A DNA stretch of 64,000 bases from an uncultured Pelagibacteraceae bacterium (lineage in GTDB: Bacteria > Pseudomonadota > Alphaproteobacteria > Pelagibacterales > Pelagibacteraceae), in NCBI GenBank assembly GCA_902515185.1, contig CABXTN010000002.1, forward strand, positions 37,506 to 101,505. Reading direction: 5' to 3'. Made by a program: the position numbers and the translations under genes. This document shows positions 44,966 to 53,980 of the stretch, piece by piece (positions within the stretch are counted from its first letter, which is position 1; each line of letters begins with the position of its first letter). Below the pieces are notes generated by a model that was not told the origin of the DNA, ran no database searches, and saw nothing but the letters and a program-made list of their open reading frames with translations.

Positions 44966-44981
44966 ACACAATATATTGTGT
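44966..44981. promoter_or_regulatory. 16-bp perfect palindrome upstream of HU gene
   Basis: ACACAATATATTGTGT is fully self-complementary and lies about 85 bases before the HU start. With no loop it is more likely a dimeric-regulator operator than an RNA hairpin. Which protein would bind is unknown. Confidence 0.4.
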
Positions 44982-45067
44982 GGAAAAGTAAATTAGATAC
45001 TAAAAAAAAGCTTGTAAAATGGCCAATTTTGTTAAGTATATAATTAACCTTTAAAACCGGAGCTAAA

Positions 45068-45343
45068 ATGAATAAAAAACAACTAGTAGCAAAGCTTTCT
45101 GGCAGCTTGAATTTGAGTAAAGCTGATGCAGAGCGAACTTTTGATACTATTACCAACACAATACTGGATGCTTTAAAAGGCGATGATTCAGTAAAAATTG
45201 CTGGTTTTGGTACTTACAAAGTAGCTAAAAGAAAAGCCCGAATTGGACGTAATCCAAGAACAGGAGAGCAGATTCAAATTGGAGCATCGCAAAAAGTTAA
45301 GTTTTTGCCAGCTAAAGCACTAAAAGAAATTTTTAATAAATAA
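45068..45343 (+). CDS. hup: DNA-binding protein HU
   Basis: A 91-residue HU-family protein. It starts M-N-K-K-Q-L-V-A-K-L, and the DNA-binding arm contains the family signature G-F-G-T-Y-K-V with R-x-G-R-N-P-R-T-G-E. It bends and compacts DNA. A 16-bp stem terminator follows. Confidence 0.95.
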   Translation: MNKKQLVAKLSGSLNLSKADAERTFDTITNTILDALKGDDSVKIAGFGTYKVAKRKARIGRNPRTGEQIQIGASQKVKFLPAKALKEIFNK

Positions 45344-45350
45344 TTTCTTC

Positions 45351-45387
45351 AAACAGCCTTTATTGAGAATATCAATAAAGGCTGTTT
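45351..45387 (+). terminator. Terminator after HU gene
   Basis: A perfect 16-bp stem (45351-45366 AAACAGCCTTTATTGA with 45372-45387) has a 5-base loop GAATA, starting eight bases after the HU stop. The 3' arm ends in TTT followed by CTATAT, so the U-tract is short, but the stem is strong. Confidence 0.8.
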
Positions 45388-45482
45388 CTATATGCAAATA
45401 CCGCATACCTACATTTTCTAATCAACATTAGTTTTAAGCTTAAAAAAAAATATAAGTGTTCTTTTAATAACAGGGAGGATTA

Positions 45483-46784
45483 ATGAAAAAACATTTAAAA
45501 AAGCTGGTAGGTCCCTTAGTAAGTTTATTTTTCTTACTAAACATGACTAGTACCGGTTACGCAGAGACTACAGTTTCTGCAGAAGTAGGATTCATTTTTA
45601 ACACACTCCTATTCTTGATTTGTGGATTTTTAGTCATGTTTATGGCTGCTGGTTTTGCAATGCTTGAAGCAGGAAGTGTTACATCAAAAAGTGTATCTGT
45701 AATTTGTGCAAAAAATATCGGGTTATTCTCAATAGCTGGAATTATGTTCTGGATGGTTGGATATAATCTTGCGTATGGAATTCCAGAGGGTGGCTACATA
45801 GGTAGCTTTACTCCTTGGTCAGATTCAAGTGCAGTAGATACTGGATATTCAGATGGTTCAGATTGGTATTTCCAAATGGTATTCTGTGCAACAACTGTAT
45901 CAATTGTTTCAGGAACTTTGGCTGAAAGAATTAAATTATGGCCATTCTTCTTATTTGCAGCAATTTTGTCAGGCATTATATATCCAATCGTAATGGGTTG
46001 GCAGTGGGGTGGTGGCTGGTTAGCTGCTGCTGGATTCTCAGATTTTGCAGGATCTACACTTGTTCACTCAACTGGTGGTGCAGCAGCATTAGCAGGTGCA
46101 ATTATTTTAGGACCTAGATTAGGAAGATTTACTAAATCTGGCGCTCCAGCACCTCTAAAACCTTTTGCGGCTTCATCAATCCCATTAGTTACAATAGGAA
46201 TATTTATCCTGTGGCTAGGTTGGTTTGGATTTAATGGTGGTTCGCAACTTGCAATGGGGACAGCAGATGACGCGATTGCAGTTTCAACTATCTTTATTAA
46301 TACATTTTTAGCCGGTGCTGGGGGAGTAATGGCAGCAGCACTTACAACTAGATTAGGATTTAGAAAAACTGACGTTATTCAAATGTTGAACGGTTGTATT
46401 GGAGGATTAGTAGCGATTACCGCTGAACCATTAATGCCTTCACCAATTGCAGCAATTTTAATTGGTGGTGTTGGAGGTGTGATTGTAGTCTTTGGTACTA
46501 AGCTATTATTTTCAATGAAAATTGACGACGTGGTTGGTGCAGTGCCCGCACACTTATTTGCTGGAATTTGGGGAACACTAGCTGTGCCAATAACAAATTC
46601 TGATGTTTCATTTGGTGCACAAGTTCTTGGCGTTGTTTCAATTAACGCGTTTGTGTTTGTTGTCGCGTATATTGTATGGACAATAATGAAAGCTACAATC
46701 GGTATCAGATTAAGTAAAGAAGGCGAGACTAAAGGTACTGATGTAACAGAAACAGGTGTAATAGCCTATGCAATTAGAGATTAG
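45483..46784 (+). CDS. amtB: Ammonium transporter
   Basis: A 433-residue Amt/MEP protein with an N-terminal signal-like segment and about eleven further membrane helices. The family motif D-F-A-G-S-T-L-V-H-S-T-G-G (near residue 187) contains one of the pore histidines; the partner lies in V-P-A-H-L-F-A-G-I-W-G. GGGAGGA is seven bases before ATG. No glnK accompanies it. Confidence 0.95.
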   Translation: MKKHLKKLVGPLVSLFFLLNMTSTGYAETTVSAEVGFIFNTLLFLICGFLVMFMAAGFAMLEAGSVTSKSVSVICAKNIGLFSIAGIMFWMVGYNLAYGIPEGGYIGSFTPWSDSSAVDTGYSDGSDWYFQMVFCATTVSIVSGTLAERIKLWPFFLFAAILSGIIYPIVMGWQWGGGWLAAAGFSDFAGSTLVHSTGGAAALAGAIILGPRLGRFTKSGAPAPLKPFAASSIPLVTIGIFILWLGWFGFNGGSQLAMGTADDAIAVSTIFINTFLAGAGGVMAAALTTRLGFRKTDVIQMLNGCIGGLVAITAEPLMPSPIAAILIGGVGGVIVVFGTKLLFSMKIDDVVGAVPAHLFAGIWGTLAVPITNSDVSFGAQVLGVVSINAFVFVVAYIVWTIMKATIGIRLSKEGETKGTDVTETGVIAYAIRD

Positions 46785-46821
46785 TTAACACTTAAATTTC
46801 CCTTTTTGGTTAGTTAGCTAT

Positions 46822-46856
46822 AAAAAGAGGCCCGAATAACCGGGCCTCTTTTTTTT
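46822..46856 (+). terminator. Strong rho-independent terminator after amtB
   Basis: A 13-bp stem, AAAAAGAGGCCCG (46822-46834) with its complement (46841-46853), has a 6-base loop. The T-run extends past the 3' arm to 46857. It overlaps the 3' end of the convergent glycosyltransferase gene; the A-run on its left gives the minus strand a U-tract too, so it may work in both directions. Confidence 0.93.
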
Positions 46857-47863
46857 TAATAATGATTTTCTTCCCAAATTTTTTTGTAATCAATGAATGG
46901 AGACAAACCATAACTAGAATTGATATTTGTTAAATGTACAGATAAACTTTTCAAAGGGGACAAACATAATTCACTTTTATAGATTTCATTTAAGTATTTT
47001 TCAAAAGGATCATTACGATCCAGACAATTTGTGTAAAAGTTCTCCCAATAATGATTAAGAAGCTTTTTACTAGTCATAAAGGTGCATAAAGTCTTATTAA
47101 CTGACCTCCAATGTCTTTTGCTACCTATTAATACATCAGTCTTTGTATTATCCATATATAAATATGGATAGTCAGATGGACAAATAAAAAGATCTTTTTT
47201 TATCTGAGATGAAATTCTTTGATATGTTGCGACCATCTCCTCAATCATTTCCTCAAAATGAATATAGTCATCTTCTACAAAAAAAACTAAATCTTCCCCC
47301 AGCTCTTTTCCAACCTCAAAGGATTTTAATAAACTTGATAAGTTTGAAAAAGTTTCATTATTTTTTTGATCTTTTATTACATTTTTATAAATATCTTTAT
47401 TCAATTTAATTATATTTTTTTCAAACTTTGATTTTTGTAAAATTTTTTCAATTTTTGCGATATTTTCAATTGGAGAGTTATCATCAATAACTACTAATTT
47501 AAAATTGATATTTTCATTTAAACTTTTACAAAAGTTTATAGATTTAACTAAAGAATTTAAGGATCTTAAAGTGTATTCAATCTTTGGGAACTCAAAAAGT
47601 CTTTTTTTGTTTTGATCCCAAATATCGACATTCGTATTCACTCTTAATATAATTAAAAATGATTTAACTTTTCTTGTTATTTTAACTTCGCCCAAAGGCA
47701 ATATAATTGATTTGTTGTCGTTCGTTAAACTCTTGTTAAGCTCTTTATTAAGTGTTGGTGAATAAAATTCATTTTGATCTATTAATTCATAACCTAATAA
47801 TTTTGATAATTTAATAAAAATTTTTTTTATGATGTTTTTTTTCATTTTTTTTGATATTAACAA
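46856..47863 (-). CDS. Glycosyltransferase-like protein
   Basis: A 335-residue protein. F-K-L-V-V-I-D-D-N-S-P near residue 125 is the nucleotide-sugar strand of a GT-A fold, and V-F-F-V-E-D-D-Y-I-H near residue 195 provides a DxD-like metal site. The first 60 residues are lysine-rich and lack a transmembrane helix. ATG 47845 is an alternative start. Probably surface glycan synthesis; donor and acceptor unknown. Confidence 0.6.
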   Translation of the reverse strand: MLISKKMKKNIIKKIFIKLSKLLGYELIDQNEFYSPTLNKELNKSLTNDNKSIILPLGEVKITRKVKSFLIILRVNTNVDIWDQNKKRLFEFPKIEYTLRSLNSLVKSINFCKSLNENINFKLVVIDDNSPIENIAKIEKILQKSKFEKNIIKLNKDIYKNVIKDQKNNETFSNLSSLLKSFEVGKELGEDLVFFVEDDYIHFEEMIEEMVATYQRISSQIKKDLFICPSDYPYLYMDNTKTDVLIGSKRHWRSVNKTLCTFMTSKKLLNHYWENFYTNCLDRNDPFEKYLNEIYKSELCLSPLKSLSVHLTNINSSYGLSPFIDYKKIWEENHY

Positions 47864-47874
47864 ATATAATTAAT

Positions 47875-48258
47875 ATGACTATAAAATCATCACAAAATCT
47901 TGTAGACGATGCTTTAAAAGAAGTAAATACAATTTCTCCCGAAGAAGCTTTGAAAAGATTAAATGGTAATAAGTGTAATTTAATTGATATTAGAGATATT
48001 AGAGAGCTACAAAATTCAGGAAAAGTTGAGAATTCTTTTCATATTCCTAGAGGCATGTTGGAATTCTGGATGGATCCTAATAGCGCTTATTTTAAAGAAG
48101 GTAAGATTGATATGAACAAAGAGCTAATTTTATTTTGTGCTGGCGGATTAAGATCTGCTTTGGGTGCAAAATCACTTAAGGATATGGGGTTTGAAAAAGT
48201 TTCACATATAGATGGTGGTTTTGGTGCCATGAAAAATAAAGGTTTTAAAATAACTTAA
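47875..48258 (+). CDS. Rhodanese-like sulfurtransferase
   Basis: A 127-residue single rhodanese domain. L-I-D-I-R-D near residue 36 and the active loop F-C-A-G-G-L-R-S (C88) are intact. I use ATG 47875; an in-frame ATG at 47851 would overlap the divergent gene's start. Sulfur carrier or cyanide/sulfide handling. Confidence 0.88.
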   Translation: MTIKSSQNLVDDALKEVNTISPEEALKRLNGNKCNLIDIRDIRELQNSGKVENSFHIPRGMLEFWMDPNSAYFKEGKIDMNKELILFCAGGLRSALGAKSLKDMGFEKVSHIDGGFGAMKNKGFKIT

Positions 48259-48260
48259 TT

Positions 48261-48734
48261 TTAATCTAATAAAGATAGTCGTTTTGAATAAAAAATTCTA
48301 ATTATCCAATACAAAAACAAACCTAAAACTCCAATAAAATATGTAATGATCAAAGGCAATATTACTAAAAATTTATTAATTAATAATTTCTGACTGTCTC
48401 TTACTATCCATGAGCCACAAAAAAGATTTACTGCTAAAAAGTGTGTCCAGAATGTAATTAGAAAAAAATTATCATTAAATAGCTCACCAAGTTCATCCAT
48501 ACCCAAATATAGGTTGAAATTATTTAAAAAATTATAATCAAATTGATATAGCAAGTACAACAAATATCCGTAAACAGAACCCAAAACCAAATAAGGGAAT
48601 ATAGAGATTACAAGATACTTACAAATATTTGATTGAGGAAAAATAATTAGGATAATCCAAAATGGTAGAACACCTATGTTCAACCAGAGATATATCATTT
48701 CCATGCTAAAAAAATCAGAAATTTGTTCGATCAT
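48261..48734 (-). CDS. Unknown membrane protein
   Basis: A 157-residue protein with about four hydrophobic segments and an N-D-N-F-F-L-I-T-F-W-T-H-F-L-A-V-N-L-F-C-G-S-W turn near residue 97, then R-D-S-Q. The W-T-H and G-S-W-I-V-R-D pattern recalls DUF4281/ABA4-like membrane proteins, but I am not sure. It is convergent with the rhodanese gene and divergent from recX. Confidence 0.6.
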   Translation of the reverse strand: MIEQISDFFSMEMIYLWLNIGVLPFWIILIIFPQSNICKYLVISIFPYLVLGSVYGYLLYLLYQFDYNFLNNFNLYLGMDELGELFNDNFFLITFWTHFLAVNLFCGSWIVRDSQKLLINKFLVILPLIITYFIGVLGLFLYWIIRIFYSKRLSLLD

Positions 48735-48762
48735 TAAAAAATATAATATATTAAATTAGTGC

Positions 48763-49326
48763 ATGATTCCTATTAAAAATAAAAAAAAATCTTTAGAGTT
48801 TACTGTTGATGAAATGCGTAATTTTTCATTAATTTATATAGAGAAATATGCCCCATCTAAGCAGCAATTAAGGACTTACTTGCTAAAAAAATATCTAAAA
48901 ATCAAGATACCAAATATTAATAAAAAAAATATTAGTGACTTAATAGACGTCGTTCTTGAAGACTTGGAAAATTCAAAGTTTGTTAATGATAAATTTTATT
49001 CTAAATCTAAGGCTCAAAGTCTAATTAGAAGAGGAAGTTCAATAAATAAAATTCGCAATTATTTAATATCCAAAGGTATTAAAGATAAACATATTTCAGA
49101 GACGATTGATGAGATAAAAGAGAATAATGAAGATCAAGACTTCTTCTCAGCAATTAAGATATGTAAAAAAAAAAGAATAGGACCAGCAAGAGCAGAAAGT
49201 AATAGACCATTATTTTATAAAAAAGATATAGCCGTTTTAGCAAGAGCAGGATTTGATTTTGGAATTTCTAGAAAAGTGATGGATTTAACAGATGATGAAT
49301 ATTCAAAGATTATAAATCTACTTTAA
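48763..49326 (+). CDS. recX: RecX-family regulatory protein
   Basis: A 187-residue protein of three-helix RecX repeats: L-R-T-Y-L-L-K-K-Y, F-V-N-D-K-F-Y-S, R-R-G-S-S-I-N-K-I and a C-terminal L-A-R-A-G-F-D-F. RecX modulates RecA filaments. recA is not adjacent. RecX annotation rests on repeat pattern and length. Confidence 0.78.
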   Translation: MIPIKNKKKSLEFTVDEMRNFSLIYIEKYAPSKQQLRTYLLKKYLKIKIPNINKKNISDLIDVVLEDLENSKFVNDKFYSKSKAQSLIRRGSSINKIRNYLISKGIKDKHISETIDEIKENNEDQDFFSAIKICKKKRIGPARAESNRPLFYKKDIAVLARAGFDFGISRKVMDLTDDEYSKIINLL

Positions 49327-49329
49327 AAA

Positions 49330-49830
49330 TTATTTTCTATCTTTAATATGGTTTTGACCATCATTAACTCTTACATTTAGTTCAAAAAGTTCTTGAGGAT
49401 TGATCCCATCTAAACATCCTACATTTATACCAAAAGTATCAGGGTCACTTCTTCTTTGGTTGTGAGTATTAATTCCACAAAAATTACAAAAGAAATGTTT
49501 AGCTACATTAGTATTAAACTGATAAAATTTAATATTGTTTTTACCCTTCAGAATCTTTAAATTTTTTTTTGGAATAACAGTAGTTATCGCACCCTTTCTT
49601 TTACAAATTGAGCAATTGCATCTGTAAAGATTACTTAAGCCATTTACCAGCGTTACCTCAATCTCTATTTTATTACAGTGACATGTTAATATTTGTTTTT
49701 TATTATTCTTAATATTTAAATAGAAATTAATTTTATTTCTTATGTAATTCTTAACAAAAACAAAAATTAATAAACCAAAAATAGAAACAGAAACAACGAT
49801 AATTAAAATTATTCTTATTTGTTCACTCAT
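49330..49830 (-). CDS. Membrane-anchored GFA/CENP-V-family zinc protein
   Basis: A 166-residue protein with a membrane helix at residues 8-28 followed by a GFA zinc fold: C-H-C, C-N-C-S-I-C and F-C-N-F-C-G clusters. It is the second GFA protein in the window. The membrane anchor is unusual for this family. It abuts cysQ by one shared base. Confidence 0.8.
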   Translation of the reverse strand: MSEQIRIILIIVVSVSIFGLLIFVFVKNYIRNKINFYLNIKNNKKQILTCHCNKIEIEVTLVNGLSNLYRCNCSICKRKGAITTVIPKKNLKILKGKNNIKFYQFNTNVAKHFFCNFCGINTHNQRRSDPDTFGINVGCLDGINPQELFELNVRVNDGQNHIKDRK

Positions 49831-50603
49831 TACAAATTTTTAGATCTCCTTAAAATTAAACTAGGATTTTTAAAATCTTTTTTTCCATATAAAATTTCAT
49901 TATTTTCATGGTCAGTTATAATACCCCCTGCATTTTCTAAAATAGCGTGTCCTGCTGCTATATCCCACTCAGATGCCCTTGGTTCCGCAACATATATATC
50001 ATATTCACCTGTAGCAATTACACAGAACTTTAACGAACTCTTCATTCTAACATGATCAGTAACACCAAATTTATTATGTATTTTAGAAATCTCAGGTTTT
50101 AGTTTTTTTGAATAAGCAACAGCTTTAATTTTGTTTTTTGGAGTTTTTTTCTCACATTGAATTTTATTTTCTTGATCATTTGAATACTCATAACTTAGAT
50201 CTTTTCCATAAGAATAAAATAATCTTTTTTTCGCTGGAGCATAAATAATTCCCATGGTTGCTTTTTGATTTATTATTAGGCCAGCGTTTAAAGTAAATTC
50301 ATCACCATTATTTAGATAGTCATAAGTTCCATCAATAGGGTCGATTAACCAAAAATTTTTTAAATTAGTGTCTGACTTATTTTTGGAACTTTCTTCAGAA
50401 ACAATAGGAATATTTGGTGTAAGATTTATTATTTTTTCAGTTAATATCCTGTCGACCTCTAGATCTCCATTCGTGACCGGTGTTTCGTCGTCTTTAATTT
50501 CTTTTTTAAGGCCCTTTATTCTTAGTTCAAGAGATAGCTTTCCAGCAGATAAAAATGTTTCAAGTAGTTGATAGTTTATTTCTTTAAGTTCTTTTTGATC
50601 CAT
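49830..50603 (-). CDS. cysQ: CysQ-like 3'(2'),5'-bisphosphate nucleotidase
   Basis: A 257-residue inositol-monophosphatase-family enzyme with metal motifs S-E-E (near residue 73), D-P-I-D-G-T (near residue 92) and E-W-D-I-A-A-G. CysQ hydrolyses PAP made in sulfate metabolism; SuhB-like activity is the alternative. It overlaps the DUF3553 gene by 20 bases. Confidence 0.85.
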   Translation of the reverse strand: MDQKELKEINYQLLETFLSAGKLSLELRIKGLKKEIKDDETPVTNGDLEVDRILTEKIINLTPNIPIVSEESSKNKSDTNLKNFWLIDPIDGTYDYLNNGDEFTLNAGLIINQKATMGIIYAPAKKRLFYSYGKDLSYEYSNDQENKIQCEKKTPKNKIKAVAYSKKLKPEISKIHNKFGVTDHVRMKSSLKFCVIATGEYDIYVAEPRASEWDIAAGHAILENAGGIITDHENNEILYGKKDFKNPSLILRRSKNL

Positions 50604-50766
50604 TAATTTTTTCTAATTGAATATTATAAGCGTTAATAACTTTTTTACCTACATTTTCAAAGTTAACAGTCACTTTGCCGTTAATTATTGACTGTACTTG
50701 CCCAATACCCCAGTCTTTATTGTTAGGATGTATCACTTTTTCACCTGGTTCGTAATCTAAAATCAT
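50584..50766 (-). CDS. DUF3553 family protein
   Basis: A 60-residue protein with the DUF3553 pattern: [19 protein letters not shown], then V-T-V-N-F-E-x-x-G-K-K. This is a small beta-barrel like the CarD/UvrD tail modules. Function unknown. It is translationally overlapped with cysQ. Confidence 0.85.
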   Translation of the reverse strand: MILDYEPGEKVIHPNNKDWGIGQVQSIINGKVTVNFENVGKKVINAYNIQLEKINGSKRT

Positions 50767-50808
50767 TTAATATTATTTATATTAGAAATAAGTATAAATA
50801 CCATCATT

Positions 50809-51927
50809 ATGAGTTTAAAAGAAAATTCACTAGGTATAAATAAAGATCCAAAAGACATTAAAGTTGTTGTCGCAATGTCTGGTGGAGTAGACTCCTCTAC
50901 AGTCGCTGGAATGATGAAGAAAGAGGGGTTTGAAGTTATTGGTATAACATTAAAATTGTATGATGATACAATAGAATCTACTCATTCCAAACAATGTTGT
51001 GCTGGCCAAGATATAATGGATGCAAAAAGAGTTGCTGAACATCTCAATATTGAGCACAAGATATTATATTATCAAAATAAATTTAAAGAAGGTGTTATTG
51101 ATAATTTTGTAGATAGTTATTTAAAAGGAGAAACTCCTGTACCATGTATACAATGCAATAAAACAGTAAAATTTAATGATTTGTTTAACGAGGCAAAAAA
51201 ACTTAAGGCAGATGCTTTAGTTACTGGACATTACGTCAAAAGTGTTACTAAAAATGAAATAACGGACATGTATAGAGGAATTGATGAAAATAGAGATCAA
51301 AGCTATTTTTTATTTAACACTACAAGGGAACAGCTAAACTATTTACGTTTCCCTTTAGGGGGAATGCTTAAATCGCAAACAAGGGACATCGCAAGAGAAC
51401 TTAATCTTAATGTATCTGAAAAACCAGATAGCCAAGATATCTGTTTTGTGCCCAATGGCGATTACGTTTCTGTAATTGAGAAGCTAAAACCAGACTCATT
51501 CAAAAAGGGAAATATCAAAAATAGCACTGGTAAAGTCATTGGAGTTCATGATGGAATAATTAATTTTACAATTGGTCAAAGAAAAGGAATAAAAATTGCA
51601 GCAAAAGATCCACTTTATGTCATTGATATTAAACCAGATTTAAACGAGATTATTGTTGGAACTAAGAATGATTTAATAAAAAAAAATATCATGCTAAGAG
51701 ATGTAAATTTACTTTGTAAAGAAACATTTTTTAAAAATGAGATTTTAGTGAAAATTAGATCAACAGGAAAACTTTTAAGATCAAAAATAAAATTGAATAA
51801 GAGTAAAGCATATTTGGAGCTTTTAGAGGATGAATATGGAATTTCACCTGGACAAGCCTGTGTATTTTATACAAAAGATGAAATGGGAGAAAGAGTTCTC
51901 GGAGGTGGATGGATTTCAAAAAGTTAA
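50809..51927 (+). CDS. mnmA: tRNA-specific 2-thiouridylase
   Basis: A 372-residue MnmA that thiolates U34 of tRNA-Lys/Glu/Gln. The PP-loop S-G-G-V-D-S-S (residues 24-30), the catalytic cysteine in P-C-I-Q-C-N (C116) and its partner in Q-D-I-C-F-V (C212) are all present. Its stop overlaps that of the convergent membrane-protein gene by four bases. Confidence 0.94.
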   Translation: MSLKENSLGINKDPKDIKVVVAMSGGVDSSTVAGMMKKEGFEVIGITLKLYDDTIESTHSKQCCAGQDIMDAKRVAEHLNIEHKILYYQNKFKEGVIDNFVDSYLKGETPVPCIQCNKTVKFNDLFNEAKKLKADALVTGHYVKSVTKNEITDMYRGIDENRDQSYFLFNTTREQLNYLRFPLGGMLKSQTRDIARELNLNVSEKPDSQDICFVPNGDYVSVIEKLKPDSFKKGNIKNSTGKVIGVHDGIINFTIGQRKGIKIAAKDPLYVIDIKPDLNEIIVGTKNDLIKKNIMLRDVNLLCKETFFKNEILVKIRSTGKLLRSKIKLNKSKAYLELLEDEYGISPGQACVFYTKDEMGERVLGGGWISKS

Positions 51928-52634
51928 TTTTTTTTCCACATTAGAAAAGTAAGCAAATAAAAAGAAATAACACCTAAAAAATAATCCCATTCTAGCGCAT
52001 GTTTAAAAAACTTTAGGTTTAATCCCATGAAAACATTTCCTGGTAAGCTTATAATAGGTATGCTTATAATTGCTATGATTATTAATATCGAAACTAAGTA
52101 AATTTTAATTTTAAGTATATTTGGATTTATAAATTTCAATAATTTTGATCTAAAGGAATATAAGGCAGCAACCAAATATGCTTGAGCCACTATTTCAAAT
52201 ATAATAAAAACAAGCATAACAACTCTTCTAAACAATTTATACAAATCATGATCAAATTTAATTCCTAAAAAAATTGAATGTATTATTAAACATATGGCTG
52301 ATCCTATTCCAAAAAATAAAAATTTTTTAATATTTTTATGATCTCCATTGATCATTTGAACAATTGATCTATTGTAAAGCCAGTATTTAATCAATAAATA
52401 AGCTGTTAAAAACATTGCAGGTTTAAAAATTAAGTATGTTGGGAACACTCTAGCAGTTCTGCTTATCGATGCACCTCCATCGATATAAGGAATTATAATA
52501 CCATGTAAAATATCTTCTTTGTTAGGAAAAAGTTCATGAAAATTTGTAATAATTATTAGACAAGAGTTTATCGCTAAGAAAGGAATAATAAAAATCCAAA
52601 TACTTATGGATCTTACCTTATGAATACTATCCAT
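51924..52634 (-). CDS. Six-span membrane protein, FRAG1/DRAM-like
   Basis: A 236-residue protein with about six hydrophobic segments, starting near residue 12. [14 protein letters not shown] and a late L-E-W-D-Y-F-L-G-V loosely resemble eukaryotic FRAG1/PGAP2/DRAM proteins. That likeness is tentative. It lies just downstream of the tiny basic ORF on the same strand. Confidence 0.55.
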   Translation of the reverse strand: MDSIHKVRSISIWIFIIPFLAINSCLIIITNFHELFPNKEDILHGIIIPYIDGGASISRTARVFPTYLIFKPAMFLTAYLLIKYWLYNRSIVQMINGDHKNIKKFLFFGIGSAICLIIHSIFLGIKFDHDLYKLFRRVVMLVFIIFEIVAQAYLVAALYSFRSKLLKFINPNILKIKIYLVSILIIIAIISIPIISLPGNVFMGLNLKFFKHALEWDYFLGVISFYLLTFLMWKKN

Positions 52635-52645
52635 TTTGAGTTAGA

Positions 52646-52729
52646 TTATTTTTTTTTATTCTTTTTTCTTGCTCGACGCTTTTTTGAGCCCATTTTTCTT
52701 CGGCCTCTATGCTTTTTTGGATATCCCAT
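52646..52729 (-). CDS. 27-residue highly basic protein
   Basis: ATG 52727-52729 with GAGGT eight bases upstream opens a 27-codon frame ending TAA 52646. Sixteen residues are K or R (pattern H-R-G-R-R-K-M-G-S-K-K-R-R-A-R-K-K). The coding bases are more GC-rich than the flanks, which argues for selection. Composition and size fit a ribosome-associated peptide such as the AURKAIP1/COX24 (mS38) type. Confidence 0.6.
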   Translation of the reverse strand: MGYPKKHRGRRKMGSKKRRARKKNKKK

Positions 52730-52804
52730 AATTACCTCAATTTTAATATTATATTGACTTATTTGTGGGATATAGCATTGTCAATCAAACATATCAATTT
52801 TTTT

Positions 52805-53980
52805 ATGGATAAATCATTTAAAACATTTCTAAAACATACAGCTAAAGATTTTCACAATCATTCAGTTAATCCACCAGTGGTTAGGGCTTCTACGATCATA
52901 TTTAAATCTATGAATGATATTAGAAGAACCCAAGCAAAGTATAAAAGAGACCCTAGAGGTGGTCATTTCGATTATGGTAGGCAGGGAACATCTACAACTC
53001 ACATATTACAAAAAATTTTAACAAAACTCGAGGAATCTTATCATACTTTTTTAACCCCAACAGGATTTGGATCGGTCTTTTTAGCTATCTTTAGTATTGT
53101 GCGACCAGGCGATGAAATTATAGCAGCAGATCCAGTTTATAATCCGACAAGAATGCTTACTCAAGATTATTTAAATGAATTTAATATAAAAACTACTTTT
53201 TACAACCCACATGATCTAAGTTCTATACAAAAAAATATTTCCAGCAAAACAAAACTTATTTTTGTAGAGAATCCTGGTAGTAATACATTTGAGTTTCAAG
53301 ATTTATCTAAAATATTAAAAATTGCAAAAAAAAATAAAATACTCACAGCAATAGATAATACCTGGGCAACACCATATTTTTTTAAGCCGATTAAGTTAGG
53401 TTTTGATATGTCTATTGTTTCAGCTACAAAATATTACTCAGGTCATTCTGATGTTATGGGGGGAAGTTTAGCAGTAAATAAAAAAGTATTTAAGTATGTA
53501 GAAAAAGCTCAAAAGATAATGGGTCTAAGATTAGGACCAGATGATGCATATTTAATAACAAGAGGTTTAAGAACTTTAGATGTTAGATTGGATAAACACG
53601 AAGAAAATGCAAAAAAAGTAGCTGCCTTCTTATCTAAAAATAAAAAAGTAAAACTTCTTTATCCATATAAAAAAGGATCTTTTAATTATAAAATGTGGAA
53701 GAAGTATTATTCTGGAGCCTCAGGTTTAATGGGTCTGAAGATCAAGGCTAAAAACAAGAATTCAGTTATAAAATTCGTAAATTCGTTAAAACTGTTTGGT
53801 TATGGCTATAGCTGGGGAGGTTTTGAGAGTCTTGTCCTTCATCAAGGAAAATCAGAGAGGGGTAACAGAAAGTTTTTAAATTTAGATAAAAATGAAAGGC
53901 TCGTAAGATTACATATTGGTCTTGAAGATCCTAAAGATTTGATTGACGATTTAAGGAAATCCCTTAAGTTCGTTAAATGA
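52805..53980 (+). CDS. metC: Cystathionine beta-lyase-type PLP enzyme
   Basis: A 391-residue Cys/Met-metabolism enzyme. PLP lysine is K209 in S-A-T-K-Y-Y-S-G-H-S-D, with D-N-T-W-A-T-P upstream. I start at ATG 52805 (M-D-K-S-F); the longer frame to 52709 lacks family similarity and overlaps a divergent gene. Cystathionine beta-lyase is likely; a methionine gamma-lyase relative is the alternative. Confidence 0.85.
   Translation: MDKSFKTFLKHTAKDFHNHSVNPPVVRASTIIFKSMNDIRRTQAKYKRDPRGGHFDYGRQGTSTTHILQKILTKLEESYHTFLTPTGFGSVFLAIFSIVRPGDEIIAADPVYNPTRMLTQDYLNEFNIKTTFYNPHDLSSIQKNISSKTKLIFVENPGSNTFEFQDLSKILKIAKKNKILTAIDNTWATPYFFKPIKLGFDMSIVSATKYYSGHSDVMGGSLAVNKKVFKYVEKAQKIMGLRLGPDDAYLITRGLRTLDVRLDKHEENAKKVAAFLSKNKKVKLLYPYKKGSFNYKMWKKYYSGASGLMGLKIKAKNKNSVIKFVNSLKLFGYGYSWGGFESLVLHQGKSERGNRKFLNLDKNERLVRLHIGLEDPKDLIDDLRKSLKFVK

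Noticed and set aside
52709..52804. N-terminal extension of the metC frame
   Set aside because: It overlaps a divergent small gene with a good ribosome site, and the residues do not resemble the family; the ATG at 52805 gives a normal start.
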